Below are positions 17,268-25,928 of a stretch of 64,000 nt of DNA, piece by piece; the stretch's first letter is position 1; each line of letters starts with the position of its first letter. A program made the position numbers and the translations under genes. Source of the DNA: Gordonia alkanivorans NBRC 16433. GTDB taxonomy: Bacteria > Actinomycetota > Actinomycetes > Mycobacteriales > Mycobacteriaceae. Under the pieces are notes generated by a model. That model was not told the DNA's origin and did no database searches. It saw only the letters and a list, made by a program, of their open reading frames with translations. The stretch spans positions 31,201-95,200 of the forward strand of contig NZ_BACI01000100.1 of assembly GCF_000225505.1 (NCBI RefSeq), read 5' to 3'.

Positions 17268-18340
17268 GACTGGGGTACCCAATTCTCCTGGGGGACGACC
17301 TCGTCGGGCCGTGGGGGGCCGGGCGGCGTGCCGTCGCCGAAGGGACGCCCGCCGAGTTCCTCGCGGTGGTGTGGGGTCAGCCATCCCCGCAGGTCGGGGC
17401 CCTTGGGCACGATCTGCGTGGGGTTCACATCGGTGTGCACGATGTAGTAGTGCTGCTTGATCTGGGTGAAATCGGTGGTGTCGCCGAAGCCGGGGGTCTG
17501 GAACAGGTCGCGGGCGTAGGCCCACAGCACCGGCATCTCGCTGAGCTTGCTGCGATTGCACTTGAAATGGCCGTGGTAGACGGGATCGAAGCGGGCGAGG
17601 GTCGTGAACAGCCGGACGTCGGCCTCGGTGATGGTGTCGCCGACCAGGTACCGCTGCGTCGACAACCGCTCGGACAGCTCGTCGAGCTTGGTGAACAGGC
17701 GGTCGTAAGCGGCCTCGTAGGCCTCCTGGCTGCCGGCGAACCCGCACCGGTAGACGCCGTTGTTGACCTCGGTGTAGATCCCGTGGCTGACCTCGTCGAT
17801 CTCGTCGCGCAGGCGTTCGGGGTAGAGCTCGGGCGCGCCGTCGCGGTGGAACGCGGTCCATTCCAGCGAGAAGTCGATCGTCATCTGGGGGAAGTCGTTG
17901 GTGACGACCTCACCGGTGGGGACGTCGACGATCGCCGGCACGGTGATCCCCTTGGGGTAACCCGGGATCCGCTTCTCGTAGGCGTCCTTGAGGCGCGGGA
18001 TCTGCAGGACGGGGTCGAGGCCCCCGGGGTCGAGGTCGAAGGTCCACGAGTTCTTGTCGTGGGTGGGTCCGCACAGTCCGAGTGAGATGGCGTCCTCGAG
18101 CCCGAGGAGTCGGCGGACGATGAGCGTCCGGTTGGCCCAGGGGCAGGCGCGTGCGGCGACGAGACGATAGCGCCCGGCCTCGACGGGGTAGCCGTCCCGG
18201 TCGTCGGCGGTGATGCGGGTCTCGATGTACTTGGTGTCCCGCACGAACTCCTGGCCGGACATCACATAGCTGCCCTGCTCCCCGGAATCGGTTGTCCCGG
18301 TGGGGTCGCTCTGGGTGGATTCCTCCGGCGCATGAGTCAT
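17264..18340 (-). CDS. Glutathionyl-hydroquinone reductase-like protein (Xi-class GST, YqjG/ECM4 family)
   Basis: A 358-residue glutathione-transferase-fold protein. The RACPWANRTLIVRRL segment near residue 65 holds the catalytic Cys of Xi-class enzymes, and the FDPVYHGHFKCN and GDTITEADVRLF segments match the C-terminal helical domain. Enzymes of this class remove glutathione from glutathionyl-hydroquinones, regenerating the quinol. Actinobacteria use mycothiol, so the physiological thiol may differ. Start ATG 18340 follows TCCTCC-free sequence, so the start rests on the conserved core position. It is first in an overlapping operon with the membrane protein and the ABC exporter and divergent from a PadR gene, suggesting quinone or xenobiotic detoxification coupled to export. 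Confidence 0.87.
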   Translation of the reverse strand: MTHAPEESTQSDPTGTTDSGEQGSYVMSGQEFVRDTKYIETRITADDRDGYPVEAGRYRLVAARACPWANRTLIVRRLLGLEDAISLGLCGPTHDKNSWTFDLDPGGLDPVLQIPRLKDAYEKRIPGYPKGITVPAIVDVPTGEVVTNDFPQMTIDFSLEWTAFHRDGAPELYPERLRDEIDEVSHGIYTEVNNGVYRCGFAGSQEAYEAAYDRLFTKLDELSERLSTQRYLVGDTITEADVRLFTTLARFDPVYHGHFKCNRSKLSEMPVLWAYARDLFQTPGFGDTTDFTQIKQHYYIVHTDVNPTQIVPKGPDLRGWLTPHHREELGGRPFGDGTPPGPPRPDEVVPQENWVPQS

Positions 18341-18394
18341 GCCGTCCACAGTAATGATGGCCGGCGACACTTGGCAGCAACCGAACACCTGCGT

Positions 18395-18412
18395 ATATTC
18401 CGACTGGAATAT
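18395..18412. promoter_or_regulatory. AT-rich inverted repeat upstream of the PadR gene, probable operator
   Basis: ATATTCC-GACT-GGAATAT has perfect seven-base arms in GC-rich surroundings. It is 51 bp before the PadR start and 55 bp from the divergent hydroquinone-reductase-like gene, so one regulator could control both the efflux pump operon and the reductase-ABC operon. Binding is inferred from position and symmetry. Confidence 0.6.
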
Positions 18413-18462
18413 TCGACGCCGATCAGCGGTCCCGCAGGCCGCCCGGACCAAGGGGGTCGCGC

Positions 18463-19128
18463 ATGGCGTGTTCCGCACCGCTCGGACCGGTGGCGATCCT
18501 GGTGCTCGGCCTTCTCCTCGAGCGTCCGATGCACCCGTACGAGATGGTTCAGACGACCGTCGCGCGTCGCGAGGACCGGTTGGCGAAGTTCCGCGCCGGC
18601 ACCCTGTACCACGCGGTCGACCGGCTGTCGGAGAACGGATTGATCGAGGTCCACGAGGTCCGTCGCGAGGGCAACCGGCCCGAACGGACCGTGTACGCGA
18701 TCACCGGCCCGGGTCGGGAGGCTCTGACCGAGAACCTCGAACGCATCCTCGAGACGAGACCCGAGGAGTACCCGGAGCTCTACCTCGCCCTGTCGGAGGC
18801 GCATGGTCTGCCCCGGGACCGGGTCGTCGAACTCCTCGAACGGCGGGTCGCGACCATGCGGGCCGACCTCGCCGACGTCGAGGCCGCCGTCACGGAGTTC
18901 CGGGCCCACGGGAAACCGGAGATGTTCTTCCTCGACGGGGGTTGCCGGATCGCGACGCTCACCGCCCAGATCGCCTGGCTCGACGACCTCGTCGACCGGC
19001 TCCGCACTCACCGCATCGACTGGCTCGACGATCCGGATTCGCCGTATCTCGTTCCGACCCAGCCGAATCCCGCCACGGCACCGAATGCCGCGGCAGACGC
19101 CGAACACCTCGCACAGAAGGTCGAGTAG
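18463..19128 (+). CDS. PadR family transcriptional regulator
   Basis: A 221-residue winged-helix regulator. The N-terminal domain (about 5-95) has the PadR layout: ILGLLLERPMHPYEM, then an AGTLYHAVDRLSENGLI recognition-wing region and an Arg-Thr-Val-Tyr-Ala-Ile-Thr wing strand. The C-terminal Vir-type helical domain (about 110-190) mediates dimerisation and is rich in Asp/Glu/Arg. PadR regulators typically repress a neighbouring efflux pump and are released by a drug or phenolic ligand. Its stop codon TAG shares a base with, or directly abuts, the MFS transporter start, so the two are co-transcribed. The likely operator is the repeat at 18395-18412. Confidence 0.9.
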   Translation: MACSAPLGPVAILVLGLLLERPMHPYEMVQTTVARREDRLAKFRAGTLYHAVDRLSENGLIEVHEVRREGNRPERTVYAITGPGREALTENLERILETRPEEYPELYLALSEAHGLPRDRVVELLERRVATMRADLADVEAAVTEFRAHGKPEMFFLDGGCRIATLTAQIAWLDDLVDRLRTHRIDWLDDPDSPYLVPTQPNPATAPNAAADAEHLAQKVE

Positions 19129-19130
19129 TG

Positions 19131-20684
19131 ATGACCCGTTCCACCCCTGACACCGGGGTCACCGGCTCCGAGGTGACGACGAGGCCCTGGGCGGCGCTGA
19201 TGGCGCTGTGCGTGGGCTTCTTCATGATCCTCGTCGACATGACGATCGTGGCGGTCGCGCAGCCGCGCATCCAGGCCGACCTGAACACCGACGTCAACGG
19301 CGTCGTGTGGGTCACGAGCGCCTACCTGCTGACCTATGCGGTGCCGTTGCTCATCACCGGGCGCCTCGGCGACAAGTACGGGCCGAAGTCGATGTACCAG
19401 ATCGGCCTGATCGTCTTCACGATCGCCAGCGTGTGGTGCGGACTGTCGGATTCGATCGGCGAGCTCATCGCCGCTCGCGCCCTGCAGGGCGTCGGCGCCG
19501 CGCTCATCACCCCGCAGACGATGTCGCTGATCACGCGTATCTTCCCGCCGGAGAAGCGCGGTGCGGCCATGGGTATCTGGGGCACGGTCGCCGGGGTCGC
19601 GACCCTCGTGGGGCCGCTGCTCGGCGGCGTCCTCACCGACGCGTTCGGCTGGGAATGGATCTTCTTCATCAACGTGCCCGTCGGCATCGCGGGACTCGTG
19701 CTGGCCGCGGTCCTGGTCCCGCAGGTCGAGACCAACGACCACCAGTTCGACTGGATCGGCGTGGGCTTGTCGGCCGTCGGCCTGTCCGCGCTCGTGTTCG
19801 GCATCCAGGAGGGCGAGAGCTTCGACTGGGCCGCCTGGGTCTGGGCCCTGATCGGCGGCGGGCTCATCTTCCTCGGCGTCTTCGTCTGGTGGCAGTCGCG
19901 CATCCGGACCGAGCCGCTGCTCCCGCTCTCGCTGTTCCGGGATCGCAACTTCGCGCTGGCCACCGTGGGCATCTCCTCGATGGGCTTCGCGGTGTCGGCC
20001 ATGATGATCCCGCTGACCTTCTTCCTGCAGCTCGTCGGCGGGATGACCCCGACCCAGTCGGCGGTCGTGCTGGTGCCGATGGCGATCCTGACGGGCATCC
20101 TCGCGCCGATCGTCGGTCGCGTGGTCGACCGTGTGCACCCGCGGGCCATCGTCTCCACCGCGCTGCTGCTCAACGCGATCGCCATCGGCTGGCTGGGTGT
20201 GGTCGCGCGACCGGACACCCCGGTCTGGATGATCATCCTGCCCCTGTGCCTGATGGGTGTCGCGTCGGCCGGTATCTGGGCTCCCTTGGCCGCCACCGCG
20301 ACCCGCAACCTGCCGTGGCATCAGGCCGGTGCGGGCGCCGGTGTGTACAACACCCTGCGCGTGATCGGCTCGGTGCTGGGCTCGGCGATGATCGGTGCCC
20401 TCCTGCAGTCGCGCCTCGCCGCCGAGCTGCCCGGGATCGACGCCGGCGCCGCGCAGGATGCGAGTGGCGCGAACCAGCTTCCGGAGTTCCTCCGCGAGGG
20501 CTTCGCCTCCGCGATGGGGCAGTCGCTGTTCCTCCCCGCGGCGGCGTTGCTGGTCGGCGTCGTGGCGACGTTCTTCTTCGTGCGGCCCGCGCATCAGATG
20601 CCGCCGGCCGCGGCCGTACCCGGTGGGCCCGCCGATGCCGCGGCGGGTAGCGCGACTCACAATGCCCCGTTGACCGGGGCCTGA
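19131..20684 (+). CDS. DHA2 family (14-TM, EmrB/QacA-type) MFS drug efflux transporter
   Basis: A 517-residue membrane protein with about 14 hydrophobic helices. TM1 carries LVDMTIVAVAQPRI, the DHA2 motif D1; motif A reads GRLGDKYGPKSMY between TM2 and TM3; motif C in TM5 reads GPLLGGVLTDAFGWEWIFFINVP, trimmed here to its key GPxxGG step followed by WxWIFxINxP. These proteins expel hydrophobic cations, dyes or drugs by proton antiport. ATG 19131 is taken; GTG 19128 overlaps the PadR stop. Co-transcription with the PadR gene suggests ligand-inducible efflux. M. tuberculosis Rv1250 has the same position next to Rv1249c and kgd, as I recall. Confidence 0.93.
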   Translation: MTRSTPDTGVTGSEVTTRPWAALMALCVGFFMILVDMTIVAVAQPRIQADLNTDVNGVVWVTSAYLLTYAVPLLITGRLGDKYGPKSMYQIGLIVFTIASVWCGLSDSIGELIAARALQGVGAALITPQTMSLITRIFPPEKRGAAMGIWGTVAGVATLVGPLLGGVLTDAFGWEWIFFINVPVGIAGLVLAAVLVPQVETNDHQFDWIGVGLSAVGLSALVFGIQEGESFDWAAWVWALIGGGLIFLGVFVWWQSRIRTEPLLPLSLFRDRNFALATVGISSMGFAVSAMMIPLTFFLQLVGGMTPTQSAVVLVPMAILTGILAPIVGRVVDRVHPRAIVSTALLLNAIAIGWLGVVARPDTPVWMIILPLCLMGVASAGIWAPLAATATRNLPWHQAGAGAGVYNTLRVIGSVLGSAMIGALLQSRLAAELPGIDAGAAQDASGANQLPEFLREGFASAMGQSLFLPAAALLVGVVATFFFVRPAHQMPPAAAVPGGPADAAAGSATHNAPLTGA

Positions 20685-20717
20685 GCGCGCGTCCCACGAT
20701 CTGTCGGGCCCCGACCG

Positions 20718-20723
20718 TATGGT
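20718..20723 (+). promoter_or_regulatory. Putative -10 element (TATGGT) for a leaderless sbcD transcript
   Basis: TATGGT ends eight bases before the sbcD ATG (20732), the spacing at which transcription would begin at or next to the start codon. No ribosome-binding site is visible, which fits a leaderless mRNA as is common in actinobacteria. No clear -35 was seen. Confidence 0.45.
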
Positions 20724-20731
20724 TTGTCACC

Positions 20732-21919
20732 ATGCGGATCGTGCACACCTCCGACTGGCACCTGGGCCGGACGTTCCATGGTGTCGACCTGCTCGCCGAC
20801 CAGCGTCGTGCGCTGAGCCACCTCGCCGAGCTGGTCGCCGCCGAATCGGCCGACGCCGTGATCGTCGCCGGCGACGTCTACGACCGTTCGGTGCCCTCGG
20901 CCGACGCGGTGCGTGCCTACGACGAAGGCCTGGCCGAGATCGCCGCCGCCGGTGCCCGGATCATCGTCACCTCGGGCAACCACGACTCGCCCACGCGCCT
21001 CGGCGCGGGGTCGGCGTTCGCGGCGGCCGGCGGACTGCACCTGCGGACCTCGATCGAGGGGATCGCCGAGCCGATCGTCCTGTCCGACGAGCACGGCGAG
21101 GTCGCGGTGTACGGCATCCCGTACCTCGAACCCGACACCGCCCGTCGCCATCTCGGGGTCGAGGAGGTGTGCGGCCACACCGCAGTTCTCGATGCCGCGA
21201 TGACCCGCATCCGCGCCGACCTCGCGTCCCGGCAGGCCCGATCGATCGTCGTCGCCCACGCCTTCGTCAGCGGCGCCGCCGCCTCCGGGTCCGAGCGGTC
21301 GATCAGCGTCGGGGGAGTCGAAACCGTTCCCGCCGAGACCTTCTCCGGTGCCGATTACGTCGCCCTCGGTCATCTGCACTCGCCGCAGCGCGTCACCGAC
21401 ACCGTCCGGTACAGCGGTTCGCTGCTCCCGTACTCCTTCGGCGAGCGCACGCATCGCAAAGCGGTGTGGGTGGTCGACCTCGATGCCGACGGGGTCGGCG
21501 ATATCCGCAAGCACGAGCTTCCGGTCGTGCGCGAGTTGAGCTCCCTCCGTGGAACACTCGACGAGTTGCTGACCTCGGAGCAGTTCGCGGGCGCCGAGGA
21601 CCACTACGTCGAGGTGACCTTGACCGACGCGGTACGCCCGCTCGACGCGATGCGACGCCTGCGGGAGCGGTTCCCGTGCGCGGTGCACGTGCAGTGGGAC
21701 CGCCCGCACACCGGCTCGGGGGTCGACTACCGTTCGCGGGTCCGCGGCCGGAGCGATGCCGAGATCATCAACTCCTTCATCGAGGACGTCCGCGACACCC
21801 CGACCAAGGGGGAGCGGGTGCTGATCGAACGCGCACTGCGGGCGGTCGTCGGCGAACCCGAGGCCGACGGCGAGCTCGCGCTGTTCGCCCTCGATGCGTT
21901 CGTCGCCGAGACCGCGTGA
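20732..21919 (+). CDS. sbcD: SbcD exonuclease subunit (Mre11-like phosphoesterase)
   Basis: A 395-residue nuclease subunit. The phosphoesterase metal-binding motifs appear in order: TSDWHLG (residue 6), AGDVYDR, SGNHDSPTR, VVAHAFV and GHLHSPQ. The C-terminal capping part ends in an SbcC-binding region. With SbcC it forms an ATP-dependent nuclease that opens hairpins and trims blocked DNA ends at stalled forks. The sbcC start follows 13 bp after its stop, so the pair is an operon. In mycolic-acid bacteria the complex also limits palindrome-containing DNA. Confidence 0.96.
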   Translation: MRIVHTSDWHLGRTFHGVDLLADQRRALSHLAELVAAESADAVIVAGDVYDRSVPSADAVRAYDEGLAEIAAAGARIIVTSGNHDSPTRLGAGSAFAAAGGLHLRTSIEGIAEPIVLSDEHGEVAVYGIPYLEPDTARRHLGVEEVCGHTAVLDAAMTRIRADLASRQARSIVVAHAFVSGAAASGSERSISVGGVETVPAETFSGADYVALGHLHSPQRVTDTVRYSGSLLPYSFGERTHRKAVWVVDLDADGVGDIRKHELPVVRELSSLRGTLDELLTSEQFAGAEDHYVEVTLTDAVRPLDAMRRLRERFPCAVHVQWDRPHTGSGVDYRSRVRGRSDAEIINSFIEDVRDTPTKGERVLIERALRAVVGEPEADGELALFALDAFVAETA

Positions 21920-21932
21920 GTGCTGACGGCGT

Positions 21933-24908
21933 ATGAGACTGCACCACATCCGGATTCGCGCGTTCGGCCCGTTCGCCGACGAGGTCACCGTCGACTTCGA
22001 CGAGCTCGGGGCAGACGGGCTGTTCCTCCTGCACGGCCAGACCGGTGCCGGCAAGACCACCGTGCTCGACGCGGTGGCGTTCGCCTTGTTCGGCCGGGTC
22101 CCCGGCGCTCGTGACACCAACCGCCGACTCCACTCGGATCATGCTGCGCCCGAGACGATTCCGCAGGTCGAACTCGAGGCCACCGTCGGTTCCCGCCGAT
22201 TGCGCATCACCCGATCGCCCGAGCACGAGCGCCCCAAGAAGCGCGGCGACGGGAAACGCAAGATCAACGCGTGTGCGTCGCTCGTCTGGGTGGACGGTTC
22301 GGGCCCTGACCTGACCCGCATCCCGGAGATCGGCGAGGCGGTCGTCCGCCTGCTCGGTATGAGCGCCGAGCAGTTCTTCCAGGTGGTCCTGTTGCCGCAG
22401 GGCGACTTCGCCCGGTTCCTCCGCGCGCACTCCGACGAGCGGGAGGAGCTGCTGGAGCGCCTCTTCGACACCGAGCGGTTCGGCGACCTCGAGGAATGGC
22501 TCCGCGATCGTGCCCGCGAGAGCGCGTCCTCCTTGGCCGAGCAGACCGGCACCCTGGACCGCATCGCCGGGCAGATCGTGGCGATCAGCGGCACGCAGGC
22601 GCCTGCCGAACCGGACTTCGACTGGGCCCAGGCATGTCTCGACACGGCCCGGCAGACCGCCGCGTCCGCGCTCGCCGAATCGACCGCCGCGCAGGCGGCC
22701 GTCGAACAGGCCGAAGCCGCCCACGAACACGGCAGGCGCGTCGACGATCTACGTCGCCGCGGTCTGCAGGCGCGCGACCGGCTCGCCCGCCTCACCGAGG
22801 GGGAGGTGACGCTGACGGCCGCCGAGCGGTCACGCCGGCTCGCCCTGCGCGCCGCACCCATCGCGCCCCTGGCCGACGACCACGAGCGCGTGGCCGCCGA
22901 CCTGGCCTCGGCGACGGCCGCGGCCGACCACGCACGTGACGCCCTCAGCGAACTCGCCGAGGGTGCGAAACTGTGCGAATCCGACTGCGACGATGCAGCT
23001 CTCGTCGCGGCCGTCGACCGATGGACCGAGGAATCTGGTCGCTGGGAACCGCTGGCGAAGCGTGTCGCCGAGCGGCCCCGGCTGGTCGCCGACATCGACG
23101 GACTCGAGAAGACGATCGCCGGCGCGGAGCAGCAGGCCGACGAAACCCGGACGTGGCTCGAGTCGGTACCGGCTCGCCGCGACGAGGCAGTCGCCGCACT
23201 CCGGGCGGCGGACGAACTACGTGTCCAGGCGCCGAAGCTGCACGCCGAACGCGACCACGCCCGCCGTGTTCTCCAGGCCTTCACCGACCGCGACGAGGTG
23301 CTCGCGCAGCTCGCCGACGCCGAACGGGACCTTCTCGACGCGCGGGAGCAGCACTCTGCCGCACGGGAACAGCAGCTCGACATCCGCGAACGACGCCTCA
23401 CCGGCATGGCCGTCGAACTCGCCGGTGCCCTCGTCGACGGGCACCCGTGCGCGGTTTGCGGCTCGGTCGGTCATCCCGCGCCGGCCACCGGCGACGCCGG
23501 CACCTCGGTGGGCGAGGCCCAGGAGAAGGAAGCCGCGGCCGCCGAAGAGCGTGCGAGCGCGATCAGGGCCATCGCCCAGTCCGCGGTCGCCGCACTGCAG
23601 GAGCGGCAGGCCAATCTCGATGCCGTCATCGCCGGCGCCGACCGCGCCGCCACCCGGGCAGGTCACGACCGCCTCGCCGCCGACCTCGCGGCTGCCGAGC
23701 GGGCGGCCGTCCGCACGCCGTCGCTGCAGGACGCGGTCGAACGCATCGACGCCGAGATCGCCGACCGGCGCCGGACCCTGGCCGATCACGAGACCGCGCA
23801 GGCGCGGCGTCGTGAACGCCTGACGACCCTGCGCGAGAAGCTGGGCGCCCTCGACGCCGAGGTCCACGAGGCGACCGGCGGGCGGATGGGGGTCGCGGAG
23901 CGTCGTCGCGAACTCGCCGAACTCTGCCGCCGCACAAGGACTCTGCGGGAGGCCCGGCGCGAGCTCGACCGGACCCGCCGACGGCAGGCCGAGATCGCCG
24001 AGCGGCTCACCGTCGCCTGTGCCGCCGCCGAATTCACCGGAGCGGACGAGGTCCGGTCGGCCGCCGCGTCGCCGGGTCAGATCCGACAGTGGGAGAAGCT
24101 CCTCGAAGAGGCGGCGGCGATACGCGCCGGCGCGGAGGAGACCCTCGCCGATCCCGACGTGTGCGCGGCGCTGGAGGCGCCCGAGGTCGATGTCGCCGGT
24201 CTGACGGCGGATCTGGTGGCCGCACGTGCCCGCCGCGACGATGCCGCCCGCGTGAATGCGGTGGCCGCGCAGCGCCGTACGGACCTCGAGGAGTACGTCG
24301 CCGGCTTCTGGGCCGCCCTCGACGCACTCGCACCGCTGAAGGCACGACACGAGGAGCTGCAGGGCCTCGCGGAACTGGTGAGCGGCCGCGGACAGAACTC
24401 CCGACGCATGTCGCTGCGGTCGTACGTGCTCGCCGCCCGGCTCGACGAGGTGCTCGTCGCCGCGTCCGGACGTCTCCGCGAGATGTCATCGGGCCGTTAT
24501 GAATTCGTCCACTCGGACGCCGCCGGTGTGCGCGGTCGCCGCGGCGGCCTGGGCATCGAGGTCCGCGACGAGTACACCGGCGTGCTGCGGGCCACCACGA
24601 CGCTGTCGGGTGGAGAGACGTTCTTCGCCTCGCTGGCCCTCGCGCTGGGTCTGGCCGATGTCGTCTCGGCCGAATCCGGCGGTCGCGTCCTCGACACGAT
24701 CTTCATCGACGAGGGTTTCGGCACCCTCGACCCCGAAGCCCTCGACCTCGTGATGGGCGTCCTCGACGACCTCCGCTCCGGCGGTCGCGTCGTCGGCGTC
24801 GTCAGTCACGTCGACGAGTTGCGGGCCCGGATTCCGGCGCAACTGCACGTCCTGCGCGGCGAACACGGCTCGACGCTGCGGGTGCAGAGTCCGCTCGGCG
24901 TGTCGTGA
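21933..24908 (+). CDS. sbcC: SbcC ATPase subunit (Rad50-like SMC family)
   Basis: A 991-residue SMC-like ATPase. The N-terminal Walker A GQTGAGKTT lies near residue 34. Two long Ala/Glu/Arg-rich coiled coils (about 180-480 and 540-830) flank a central zinc hook, HPCAVCGS near residue 506, whose Cys-x-x-Cys joins two molecules through Zn2+. The C-terminal half-ATPase has the signature LSGGETFFASLALALG and Walker B FIDEGFG. It pairs with SbcD to process DNA hairpins and ends. ATG 21933 is the first Met before the IRAFGPF strand. A tRNA-Arg gene follows 56 bp after the stop. Confidence 0.96.
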   Translation: MRLHHIRIRAFGPFADEVTVDFDELGADGLFLLHGQTGAGKTTVLDAVAFALFGRVPGARDTNRRLHSDHAAPETIPQVELEATVGSRRLRITRSPEHERPKKRGDGKRKINACASLVWVDGSGPDLTRIPEIGEAVVRLLGMSAEQFFQVVLLPQGDFARFLRAHSDEREELLERLFDTERFGDLEEWLRDRARESASSLAEQTGTLDRIAGQIVAISGTQAPAEPDFDWAQACLDTARQTAASALAESTAAQAAVEQAEAAHEHGRRVDDLRRRGLQARDRLARLTEGEVTLTAAERSRRLALRAAPIAPLADDHERVAADLASATAAADHARDALSELAEGAKLCESDCDDAALVAAVDRWTEESGRWEPLAKRVAERPRLVADIDGLEKTIAGAEQQADETRTWLESVPARRDEAVAALRAADELRVQAPKLHAERDHARRVLQAFTDRDEVLAQLADAERDLLDAREQHSAAREQQLDIRERRLTGMAVELAGALVDGHPCAVCGSVGHPAPATGDAGTSVGEAQEKEAAAAEERASAIRAIAQSAVAALQERQANLDAVIAGADRAATRAGHDRLAADLAAAERAAVRTPSLQDAVERIDAEIADRRRTLADHETAQARRRERLTTLREKLGALDAEVHEATGGRMGVAERRRELAELCRRTRTLREARRELDRTRRRQAEIAERLTVACAAAEFTGADEVRSAAASPGQIRQWEKLLEEAAAIRAGAEETLADPDVCAALEAPEVDVAGLTADLVAARARRDDAARVNAVAAQRRTDLEEYVAGFWAALDALAPLKARHEELQGLAELVSGRGQNSRRMSLRSYVLAARLDEVLVAASGRLREMSSGRYEFVHSDAAGVRGRRGGLGIEVRDEYTGVLRATTTLSGGETFFASLALALGLADVVSAESGGRVLDTIFIDEGFGTLDPEALDLVMGVLDDLRSGGRVVGVVSHVDELRARIPAQLHVLRGEHGSTLRVQSPLGVS

Positions 24909-24917
24909 GCAGCCCGA

Positions 24918-24948
24918 TTGTGATGTGCCGGTGAGCGTGCGCTAGTCT
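24918..24948 (+). promoter_or_regulatory. Putative promoter of the tRNA-Arg gene
   Basis: TTGTGA (24918-24923) and TAGTCT (24943-24948) are separated by 19 bases, a slightly long but acceptable sigma-70-type arrangement. The tRNA starts 16 bases after the -10, leaving a short 5' leader for RNase P. Part of the -35 follows the sbcC stop directly. Confidence 0.5.
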
Positions 24949-24964
24949 GGGTTCCGCCCGATGA

Positions 24965-25037
24965 GCCCCCGTAGCTCAGGGGATAGAGCGTCTGCCTCCG
25001 GAGCAGAAGGCCGCAGGTTCGAATCCTGCCGGGGGCA
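24965..25037 (+). tRNA. tRNA-Arg (anticodon CCG)
   Basis: A 73-base cloverleaf. The acceptor stem is GCCCCCG (24965-24971) with CGGGGGC (25030-25036) and discriminator A. The D stem is GCTC/GAGC. The anticodon stem TCTGC/GCAGA encloses the loop CTCCGGA, giving anticodon CCG at 24998-25000, which reads CGG. The T stem is GCAGG/CCTGC with loop TTCGAAT. The CCA end is not encoded and must be added. CGG is a frequent Arg codon in this GC-rich genome. Confidence 0.97.
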
Positions 25038-25061
25038 CAGATACACAGAATCACCACTTTT

Positions 25062-25099
25062 GGAGAAACCCACCGCCCTTCGGGCCGGTGGGTTTCTCC
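25062..25099 (+). terminator. Hairpin terminator after tRNA-Arg
   Basis: A stem of 17 and 18 bases (GGAGAAACCCACCG-CCC with GGG-CCGGTGGGTTTCTCC) closes on a TTC loop with a single bulged base. It lies 24 bases after the tRNA and before the convergent DUF305 gene, so it can terminate from both directions. Confidence 0.8.
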
Positions 25100-25125
25100 A
25101 TTTCTGGTGGGTTTGCGCTTCCGCG

Positions 25126-25911
25126 TCAGTTCATCGGCAGCGGCTGGGCATTGCGTTCGGCCAGCATCGCCTCGATGATCCCGATCTCCTTGTCCTGCGT
25201 GCGTTCCATCGCCGATGCGAGGTCGCGGACGTAGGGCTGCGAAACGTTGTCGGGATTCGCGGCGTACTCCATCATGTGGAGCCCGCCCTCGTGGTGGCGA
25301 AGCATCAGCTGCAGGAAGGTCGTGTCGACCTCCGGCCCGCGCATCGCGCGGAACCGCTCCATCTCGGCCGACGTCGCCATGCCCGGCATGGCCGGCTGCT
25401 CGACGTCGGCGGCCGGAGTGGCCCCGTGATCTCCGTGGCCCATGTCGCCGTGATCCATGTCGCCGTGGTCCCCGTGATCGTCACCGGTCGCCTCCGTCGA
25501 CGATCCATGGCCCATCCAGCCCATCGTCTCGCCGGGGTTGGTGACGGGCTGGCCCCACCGGGTCAGCCACGACTGCATCTGGCCGATCTCGTTGCTCTGC
25601 GCGGTGAGGATGTCGAAGGCCATGCTGCGGACCTGGGGATCGGTGCCGTGCTCGAGTTCGATCGCGGCCATCTCGACGCCCTGCTCATGGTGACGCGTCA
25701 TGTCCTGCGCGAAGCCGACCGCGGCCGAGTTCGCCGCGGGGGAGTCCTCGCCGGAGGAGTCGTCGGCCAGGCTCGCCTGGATCAGCAGGCCGAGGCCGAC
25801 GCCGACCAGGAGCAGCGCCACTGCGGCGAGTGCGAGAAGGGCAGGGCTCCGACGCGACGGGGCGGTCTCGGTACCCGCGGGTGTCGTCGTGCTCTCAGGT
25901 GTCTCGCTCAT
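25126..25911 (-). CDS. DUF305 (ferritin-like, copper-associated) membrane-anchored protein
   Basis: A 261-residue protein. After a polar Ser/Thr/Glu-rich N-terminus, a single hydrophobic segment (about 24-46) anchors it so that the rest lies outside the membrane. Two DUF305 repeats follow: the first has the paired His motif MTRHHEQGVEMA, the second LRHHEGGLHMMEYA, both in helices typical of this domain. Between them is a His/Asp/Met/Gly-rich loop (around 140-170) with repeated Asp-His-Gly units, a likely metal-binding stretch. Homologues are often found with copper resistance or haem genes, but the reaction is unknown. It follows the DUF3105 gene by 17 bp, so the pair is an operon. Confidence 0.85.
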   Translation of the reverse strand: MSETPESTTTPAGTETAPSRRSPALLALAAVALLLVGVGLGLLIQASLADDSSGEDSPAANSAAVGFAQDMTRHHEQGVEMAAIELEHGTDPQVRSMAFDILTAQSNEIGQMQSWLTRWGQPVTNPGETMGWMGHGSSTEATGDDHGDHGDMDHGDMGHGDHGATPAADVEQPAMPGMATSAEMERFRAMRGPEVDTTFLQLMLRHHEGGLHMMEYAANPDNVSQPYVRDLASAMERTQDKEIGIIEAMLAERNAQPLPMN

Positions 25912-25928
25912 GTTCGTTCCTCGCCTGA

